From Chloroflexia bacterium (GTDB lineage: Bacteria; Chloroflexota; Chloroflexia; Thermomicrobiales; UBA6265), in the NCBI GenBank assembly GCA_013698305.1, contig JACCVC010000196.1, positions 1 to 6,184 on the forward strand: 6,184 nt of DNA, given 5' to 3'. This document shows, piece after piece, positions 1-6,184 of this stretch. The notes beneath the pieces are model-generated. The model searched no databases. It had not been told where the DNA came from and worked only from the letters and a program-made list of their open reading frames with translations. Position 1 is the first letter of the stretch, and every line of letters starts with the position of its first letter. The translations under genes were made by a program, and so were the position numbers.

Positions 1-5
1 CACCA

Positions 6-2927
<2,922 letters not shown>

Positions 2928-2937
2928 CGTGGCATAA

Positions 2938-2990
2938 CGCGTAGGGGCAGACCCGGAGCCTGTGCTGAGCGCAGCGAAGTGTTTGCCCGT
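2938..2990. repeat. Interspersed palindromic repeat, copy B, in the sucA-sucB spacer
   Basis: The core GGGGCAGACCC (2944-2954) matches copy A 76 bp upstream. GGGCAGAC (2945-2952) pairs with GTTTGCCC (2981-2988) in an 8-bp stem with one G-T wobble. A second small stem, GCTG/CAGC (2964-2967 with 2972-2975), is nested in the loop. The right part also carries GAGCGCAGCGAAG, which resembles short interspersed repeats I recall from Chloroflexota genomes; this was not checked. It lies between the sucA stop and the sucB ribosome binding site, with no T-run after the stem, so it does not look like an intrinsic terminator. Confidence 0.55.
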
Positions 2991-3028
2991 TGCGAGGCAG
3001 GCGTACATTTGTTTCAGCGTGCCCGCCC

Positions 3029-3034
3029 GAGGAG
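3029..3034 (+). promoter_or_regulatory. Shine-Dalgarno of sucB
   Basis: GAGGAG lies 12 nt before the ATG at 3047. This spacing is a little long but usable. It decides the start: an in-frame TTG at 2990 would add 19 residues (beginning RGRRTFVS) in front of the lipoyl domain and would initiate inside repeat copy B. E2 proteins normally begin directly with the lipoyl domain, as the ATG start does here (MSIEIKVPPLGES). Confidence 0.65.
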
Positions 3035-3046
3035 AAACACAAGCAG

Positions 3047-4363
3047 ATGTCGATCGAAATCAAGGTGCCGCCGCTGGGAGAGTCGCTGGTCGACGCCGTC
3101 GTCGGCCAATGGCTGAAGGACGAGGGCGACGAGATCGCCCGAGGCGAGACGATTCTCGAGCTGGAGACCGACAAGGTCAATCTCGATGTCGCCGCCGAGG
3201 ACGACGGCGTGCTTGGCGCGATCCAGAAGCAGGAAGGTGACACGGTCACCGTCGGCGAAGTGCTGGGCGTGATCGAGGCGAGTGGGGGTAACGGATCTTC
3301 CCCGCCGCCCGTCGCGGAAGCTAAAGATGCTCCCGCGAAAGAAGCTCCCAAGGCGGAAGAGGCATCGGCTGGGACGCAGCCGGCATCGGACAACGCCGAA
3401 TCCGCGCCTTCCCAAGCCACCGAGGATAGCGGTGATGGCGGTGGGCGAGCGGCGCCTGCCGTGCGGCGCATGGCCGAGGAGCATGACATCGACCTCAGTC
3501 AGGTCAATGGCAGTGGCGCGGGTGGACGGATCACCCGCGACGACATCGTGTCGTTCCTCGCCAGCAGCCAGCGGGGCGAAGGCGGCGCTCCGGCGCAGGT
3601 GGCCACACCGTCGGCAGCCTCACCATCGAGTCCCGCGGCAGCCAGGGAGCCGAAGCAGGACCGCGACGACGAGGAGCGGATTCGCCTGTCCAAGCGACGC
3701 CAGACCATCGCCACGCGCCTGGTCGAGGCCCAGCAGACTGCAGCGATGCTGACGACGTTCAACGAAGTCGACATGACCGCCGTGATGGACCTCCGCAAGC
3801 GCCGCAAGGACGCCTTCAAGGAGCAGCATGGTGTCAACCTCGGCTTCATGTCCTTCTTCACCAAGGCGGCGATCGGGGCGCTCAAGGCGTATCCGTGGGT
3901 GAACTCCGAGTTGCAGGGCACCGAGTTGCTGGTCAAGAAGCATTACGACATCGGCATCGCGGTAGGTGTTGCAGAAGGACTGGTAGTGCCGGTGCTGAAG
4001 GATGCGAACCGCAAGGGGTTTGCGGATATCGAAAGCGAGATCGTCGAGCTGGCCGGCAAGGCGCGGGACAACAAGCTGGCGATCAGTGACCTCCAGGGAG
4101 GGACCTTCACGATCACTAACGGCGGCGTCTTCGGCTCGTTGCTCTCGACACCGATCCTGAACACGCCGCAGGTCGGAATTCTCGGGATGCACACGATCCA
4201 GCAGCGCCCGGTGGCGCGAGACGGCGAGGTCGTCATCCGCCCGATGATGTACATCGCGCTTTCCTACGATCACCGGGTGGTCGATGGCCAGGGGGCGGTG
4301 CAGTTCCTCGTCAAGATCAAGGAGCTGATCGAGGATCCGGAGACGCTGTTGCTCGAGGGGTAG
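3047..4363 (+). CDS. sucB: Dihydrolipoyllysine-residue succinyltransferase, E2 of 2-oxoglutarate dehydrogenase
   Basis: This 438-residue E2 subunit accepts the succinyl group from E1 on its lipoyl arm and transfers it to CoA. It also forms the core of the complex. Domains run in the usual order. Residues 1-78 are a lipoyl domain with the attachment lysine Lys43 in ETDKVNLD. Residues 79-133 are a flexible Ala/Pro/Glu/Ser linker. About 134-171 is the peripheral subunit-binding domain (RAAPAVRRMAEEHDIDL, then GAGGRITRDDI). About 172-205 is a second linker. About 206-438 is the catalytic domain, with active-site His409 and Asp413 in HRVVDG. There is a single lipoyl domain, as in E. coli SucB. ETDKVNLD and pairing with sucA favour the 2-oxoglutarate complex over pyruvate dehydrogenase. 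The gene is probably co-transcribed with sucA and ends 78 nt before an intrinsic terminator. No E3 (lpd) gene follows. Confidence 0.96.
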   Translation: MSIEIKVPPLGESLVDAVVGQWLKDEGDEIARGETILELETDKVNLDVAAEDDGVLGAIQKQEGDTVTVGEVLGVIEASGGNGSSPPPVAEAKDAPAKEAPKAEEASAGTQPASDNAESAPSQATEDSGDGGGRAAPAVRRMAEEHDIDLSQVNGSGAGGRITRDDIVSFLASSQRGEGGAPAQVATPSAASPSSPAAAREPKQDRDDEERIRLSKRRQTIATRLVEAQQTAAMLTTFNEVDMTAVMDLRKRRKDAFKEQHGVNLGFMSFFTKAAIGALKAYPWVNSELQGTELLVKKHYDIGIAVGVAEGLVVPVLKDANRKGFADIESEIVELAGKARDNKLAISDLQGGTFTITNGGVFGSLLSTPILNTPQVGILGMHTIQQRPVARDGEVVIRPMMYIALSYDHRVVDGQGAVQFLVKIKELIEDPETLLLEG

Positions 4364-4391
4364 CCTTTACGCCCTCATGCAACTGACGATG

Positions 4392-4423
4392 ACGCTGGGG
4401 ATGGCAGTGGCTTTCCCCGGCGT
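4392..4423. other. G/C-rich hairpin downstream of sucB
   Basis: ACGCTGGGGA (4392-4401) pairs with TCCCCGGCGT (4414-4423) over ten positions, with one G-T wobble and a 12-nt loop. It starts 28 nt after the sucB stop. No T-run follows on either strand, so I do not call it a terminator. It may protect the 3' end of the sucAB message or cause pausing ahead of the terminator at 4442. Confidence 0.4.
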
Positions 4424-4441
4424 TGTGGCATCGCCTCGTAC

Positions 4442-4470
4442 GGGTCAACTCCATGTTGACCCTTTTGGTT
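4442..4470 (+). terminator. Intrinsic terminator of the sucA-sucB operon
   Basis: GGGTCAAC (4442-4449) and GTTGACCC (4455-4462) form a perfect 8-bp stem with the 5-nt loop TCCAT. It is followed at once by TTTTGGTT (4463-4470). It lies 78 nt past the sucB stop, between two convergent genes. The T-run is on the plus strand only, so it should mainly serve sucAB. The same stem could also slow transcripts from the opposite strand. Confidence 0.75.
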
Positions 4471-4556
4471 CATCGCCAATTGCATGTGATCACCATTCGC
4501 CCGACAAGATATCAGCTTCGACGGATGTGGAAACATGCGGGGAGGTCGCCATGTCC

Positions 4557-5009
4557 TCACGTACCTGCTTCCCGCTGCGCTGGCAGCATGCCCAGTTGCT
4601 CCAGAATGGTGAACCGGTCAGGAACTCCCCAGTGCTCGACCATCATTCCGTCTTCGAAGCGGCAGATGTCAAATACCGTGATATCGATCTGTCGCCCGGT
4701 AGGCAGCATGCCCATGTGCGGCCCATCGTGCGTGCCGCGCGCGCGCAGCCGGGCCCAAACCTTGTCGCCATCGCACGTCATGTCTTCGACGGTCAGGGTA
4801 AAATCGGGGAACACCGAGCGGAGATAGGAAATGGCTCCCTTGACGCCTGCCGGTCCCTGCCCCATTCCCGCCTGGTGCTCAACGATATGCGGAGCCACGA
4901 TCTCATCGATCACGGCGAAGTTGGCGCGGGAGAACCCATCCTCAATGATCTTTCGGAAGAGTTTCATGTGATGTGTGGACTGATCGGTTGCCTGAGAGTG
5001 GTTCGACAT
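4557..5009 (-). CDS. SnoaL-like ester cyclase / NTF2-fold protein
   Basis: This 150-residue protein has the length and motif order of the SnoaL-like (NTF2-fold) polyketide cyclase group. An N-terminal helix (MKLFRKIIEDGF, from residue 15) is followed by VIDEIVAPHIVEHQ (33-46), the GVKGAISYLRSVFPDF segment (55-70), a strand with DKVWARLRARGTHDG (82-96), and the C-terminal block TVFDICRFEDGMMVEHW (111-127). Asp114 and His126 sit where the family has conserved acidic and histidine residues. Members named SnoaL close aromatic polyketide rings, but most genomic homologues such as this one have no known substrate, and no polyketide genes are nearby. The ATG at 5009 was chosen because GAGGG lies 4 nt upstream. 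The longer open frame, from 5081, would overlap tetR. The gene is divergent from tetR across 31 bp, which suggests TetR control. No signal peptide is seen. Confidence 0.85.
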   Translation of the reverse strand: MSNHSQATDQSTHHMKLFRKIIEDGFSRANFAVIDEIVAPHIVEHQAGMGQGPAGVKGAISYLRSVFPDFTLTVEDMTCDGDKVWARLRARGTHDGPHMGMLPTGRQIDITVFDICRFEDGMMVEHWGVPDRFTILEQLGMLPAQREAGT

Positions 5010-5031
5010 GTCGCCCTCATTTCGGTATAGA
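5003..5031 (+). promoter_or_regulatory. Sigma70-type promoter of tetR, giving a leaderless or near-leaderless transcript
   Basis: TCGACA (5003-5008, 5 of 6 match to TTGACA) is separated by exactly 17 bp from TATAGA (5026-5031, 4 of 6 match to TATAAT). Transcription would start about 5037-5041, at or just before the ATG at 5041. This fits the absence of any Shine-Dalgarno before tetR. The -35 box overlaps the start codon of the divergent SnoaL-like gene. Confidence 0.5.
5014..5018 (-). promoter_or_regulatory. Shine-Dalgarno of the SnoaL-like gene
   Basis: On the minus strand GAGGG precedes the ATG at 5009 by 4 nt. This supports the 150-residue start over the internal Met at residue 15 and over the upstream frame opening at 5081. 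I could not identify a convincing minus-strand promoter. Any such promoter must overlap the start of the tetR coding region, because the gap between the genes is only 31 bp. Confidence 0.55.
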
Positions 5032-5040
5032 TAGACTCTA
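5026..5040. promoter_or_regulatory. Candidate TetR operator in the divergent gap
   Basis: TATAG and CTCTA flank a 5-bp centre as an imperfect inverted repeat, with 4 of 5 positions symmetric. Its right part, TAGACTCTA (5032-5040), is also a 9-bp palindrome around a single central base. It covers the tetR -10 box and abuts the tetR start codon, so a bound repressor could block tetR and hinder the SnoaL-like gene. It is short for a TetR-family operator, and the assignment rests on position and symmetry only. Confidence 0.3.
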
Positions 5041-5712
5041 ATGAATGATGAAAAAGTACACCCAAAAACCGGCGGTGTCAATCCCCGTCGCCGCTATCAT
5101 TCGCCGGTTCGGCGGGAGCAGGCTCGTGAGACGCGGTTGCGTATCCTCGATGCCGCGCGTTGTTTGTTTCTTCAGGATGGGTATGTGGCCACAACGATCG
5201 CCGCGATCGCCCGCGAGGCAGGTGTTTCGGCGCAGACGGTCTACGTTACCTTCAACGCGAAGCCAGCGATTCTGACGACGCTCATGGGCATCTCCATCGG
5301 AGGTGACGATCAGCCGTTGAGCGTGCTGGAGCGGTCTGAGCCACAGCGAATGCGCCAGGAGACGGATCAGCGCAGGCAGTTGCGGACAATGGCGCGTGGC
5401 ATCCGGCCGATCCTGGATCGCGCGGGTCCAATGTTCGATATGATGCGCATCGCCGCCGCAGCGGACGCGGACATCGCAGCGGCTCACCGGCGGCTTCAGG
5501 AAGAGCGCCTGCAGAACATGACGAAGGTGGTGGAATGGATCGAAGCGAACGGGCCGCTGAGTTCCGGCCTGTCCGCGGCGGAGGCTGGAGAAATCATGTG
5601 GACGCTGACGAGCCCCGATGTCCATCGGATGTTGCGGATCGAACGTGGATGGTCAGTGGAACGGTACGAACTGTGGCTGGCTGAGAGCCTGATCGCCGCG
5701 CTCCTGCCGTAG
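5041..5712 (+). CDS. TetR/AcrR family transcriptional regulator
   Basis: This 223-residue protein has a typical TetR DNA-binding domain and a helical C-terminal ligand and dimer domain of the usual length. A basic lead-in (RRRYHSPVRREQARETR, 16-32) precedes the first helix (RILDAARCLFLQDGY, 34-48). The helix-turn-helix follows at about 51-71 (TTIAAIAREAGVSAQTVYVTF), and Lys74 begins the next helix. Residues 80-223 are not conserved enough to name a ligand. The ATG at 5041 has no Shine-Dalgarno, but a promoter ending just upstream explains this as a leaderless start. Being divergent from the SnoaL-like gene across 31 bp, it most likely represses that gene and itself. The direction of regulation is inferred from layout. 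No terminator is evident after the stop. Confidence 0.9.
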   Translation: MNDEKVHPKTGGVNPRRRYHSPVRREQARETRLRILDAARCLFLQDGYVATTIAAIAREAGVSAQTVYVTFNAKPAILTTLMGISIGGDDQPLSVLERSEPQRMRQETDQRRQLRTMARGIRPILDRAGPMFDMMRIAAAADADIAAAHRRLQEERLQNMTKVVEWIEANGPLSSGLSAAEAGEIMWTLTSPDVHRMLRIERGWSVERYELWLAESLIAALLP

Positions 5713-5770
5713 ATGTTGGTGTGGTGGAGGTGATGATCTCGGTTGTATCGACAGAAGCGTCCCACGAGAT

Positions 5771-5790
5771 TAGGGCAGACCCAGGGTCGG
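5771..5790. repeat. Interspersed palindromic repeat, copy C (degenerate)
   Basis: GGGCAGACCC (5773-5782) is identical to the core of copies A and B near 2869 and 2945. Here it is preceded by TA and followed by AGGGTCGG, so that GACCCAGGGTC (5779-5789) forms a small palindrome. The longer stem of copies A and B is not kept. It lies in the non-coding stretch 5713-5832 between tetR and the acetyltransferase remnant, where I see no gene. Confidence 0.45.
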
Positions 5791-5825
5791 CGCTGCGTAT
5801 TGGTGGTCATCTCGATCCGGTACAG

Positions 5826-6009
5826 CCTCTGATCAGTACGTCTCGTGCAGGTCGGGGACGACGGGCGGGAAGAGGGCTCGTAGCGTCTCCTGCGCAGCGG
5901 CATCCGGTTCATCCCAACCTCTGATCAGAACGTCTCGTGCAGGTCCGGGACGCCTGGCGGAAATATCGACCGTAATGTCTCCTGCGCCCTCGCATCCGGC
6001 TCGCCCCAG
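5826..6009. repeat. Degenerate 92-bp tandem duplication at the acetyltransferase 3' end
   Basis: Unit 1 (5826-5917) and unit 2 (5918-6009) both begin with CCTCTGATCAG and align without gaps. By hand count about 72 of 92 positions agree. Unit 2 contains the end of the acetyltransferase gene on the minus strand, including its stop. Unit 1 repeats the same coding segment just downstream. Differences are spread along the unit, so the event is not recent, or it joined two diverged paralogues. Confidence 0.85.
5833..5922 (-). pseudogene. Remnant second copy of the acetyltransferase C-terminus
   Basis: Read on the minus strand, this segment encodes 29 residues from RGWDEPDAAAQETLR to PDLHETY and a stop. 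Of these, 23 match the last 29 residues of the acetyltransferase just upstream. The offset of 92 bp puts it in a different frame from the intact gene, whose stop precedes it, so it should not be translated from that gene without a frameshift. It has no start codon or ribosome binding site of its own. The best reading is a leftover of a duplicated or recombined paralogue. Confidence 0.7.
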
Positions 6010-6184
6010 CCCCGGAACGTGAAGTCCGCCGGGTCGTGCCCGCTGAAGACCAACGACGAGAGCCCCTGGATCGTGATCTTCGCCTTCGGCTTGCCGCCCT
6101 CTGAAACCATCAAGCCTGCGTTCGATCCTGAAAACGTGAACGTGCCGTTGTTCCACGGGCAGAGCTCGTCGGTGATCTCCAGCG
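5925..6184 (-). CDS. C-terminal part of an Eis-like GNAT acetyltransferase (SCP2-like domain), start outside the window
   Basis: Only the last 85 full codons are present; the gene continues past the window edge. The visible residues run from LEITDELCPWNNGTF through ITIQGLSSLVFSGHDPADF to FPPGVPDLHETF. The pattern of (V/I)-x-D-x-x-CPWN-x-G, then LS-x-L-x-x-G, then a terminal LF(P)...P...F is what I know from the sterol-carrier-like C-terminal domain of Eis-type (enhanced intracellular survival) N-acetyltransferases. Those enzymes use acetyl-CoA, and the free C-terminal carboxylate is thought to help catalysis, so the exact end of the protein matters. The catalytic GNAT domains are not in view, so the substrate cannot be judged. 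The gene is convergent with tetR and is followed by a diverged copy of its own 3' end. Confidence 0.75.
   Translation of the reverse strand, partial: LEITDELCPWNNGTFTFSGSNAGLMVSEGGKPKAKITIQGLSSLVFSGHDPADFTFRGWGEPDARAQETLRSIFPPGVPDLHETF

Noticed and set aside
2990..3046. Upstream TTG start that would lengthen SucB by 19 residues
   Set aside because: The start would fall inside repeat copy B. The added residues match nothing expected before a lipoyl domain, and the ATG at 3047 has a Shine-Dalgarno.
4392..4423. Strong hairpin after sucB considered as the operon terminator
   Set aside because: No T-run follows on either strand, whereas the perfect stem at 4442-4462 is followed directly by TTTTGGTT.
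4377..5030. Plus-strand frame of 217 codons opposite the SnoaL-like gene
   Set aside because: The minus strand encodes a clear SnoaL-like protein. The plus frame starts inside a hairpin, runs through the terminator, and shows no family features.
5833..6156. A 107-codon minus-strand frame overlapping the acetyltransferase end
   Set aside because: Its first three quarters are the acetyltransferase gene read in the wrong frame. Only the last 29 codons resemble a real protein, because they are the duplicated C-terminus, so it is listed as a remnant and not as a gene.

Overview
The window comes from a GC-rich bacterium. It holds an ordinary TCA-cycle operon next to a small accessory region. A 2-oxoglutarate dehydrogenase E1 gene (sucA) and a stand-alone lipoyl-bearing E2 gene (sucB/odhB) lie in tandem. 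In actinomycetes E1 and the E2 catalytic domain are usually fused in one protein, so this layout argues against that group. The short palindromic repeats, the SnoaL-like ester cyclase, the TetR regulator and the end of an Eis-like acetyltransferase resemble what I recall of Chloroflexota, perhaps Thermomicrobia. That placement is an inference of low to moderate confidence and no search was run.

Layout. 6-2927 (+) is sucA, whose start is visible but whose ribosome binding site and promoter lie outside the window. 2928-3046 is a 119-nt spacer with a repeat-derived hairpin and the sucB Shine-Dalgarno. 3047-4363 (+) is sucB. 4364-4556 is non-coding and carries a G/C-rich hairpin and a good intrinsic terminator (4442-4470) that closes the sucAB operon. 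4557-5009 (-) is a SnoaL-like protein. A 31-bp divergent gap separates it from a TetR-family regulator at 5041-5712 (+). From 5713 onward there are a further repeat copy, a degenerate tandem duplication, and at 5925-6184 (-) the 3' end of an acetyltransferase gene that begins beyond the window.

How the genes work together. SucA decarboxylates 2-oxoglutarate and passes the succinyl group to the lipoyl arm of SucB, which transfers it to CoA. The E3 subunit that completes the complex is not in this window. The divergent SnoaL-like/TetR pair looks like a self-contained regulated unit: the tetR promoter overlaps a partial inverted repeat that could be the TetR operator.

I do not see a convincing undescribed system. 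The most noteworthy points are a 44-residue tail on SucA that is partly encoded by an interspersed palindromic repeat, a likely leaderless tetR transcript, and a diverged second copy of the acetyltransferase C-terminus immediately behind the intact stop codon.
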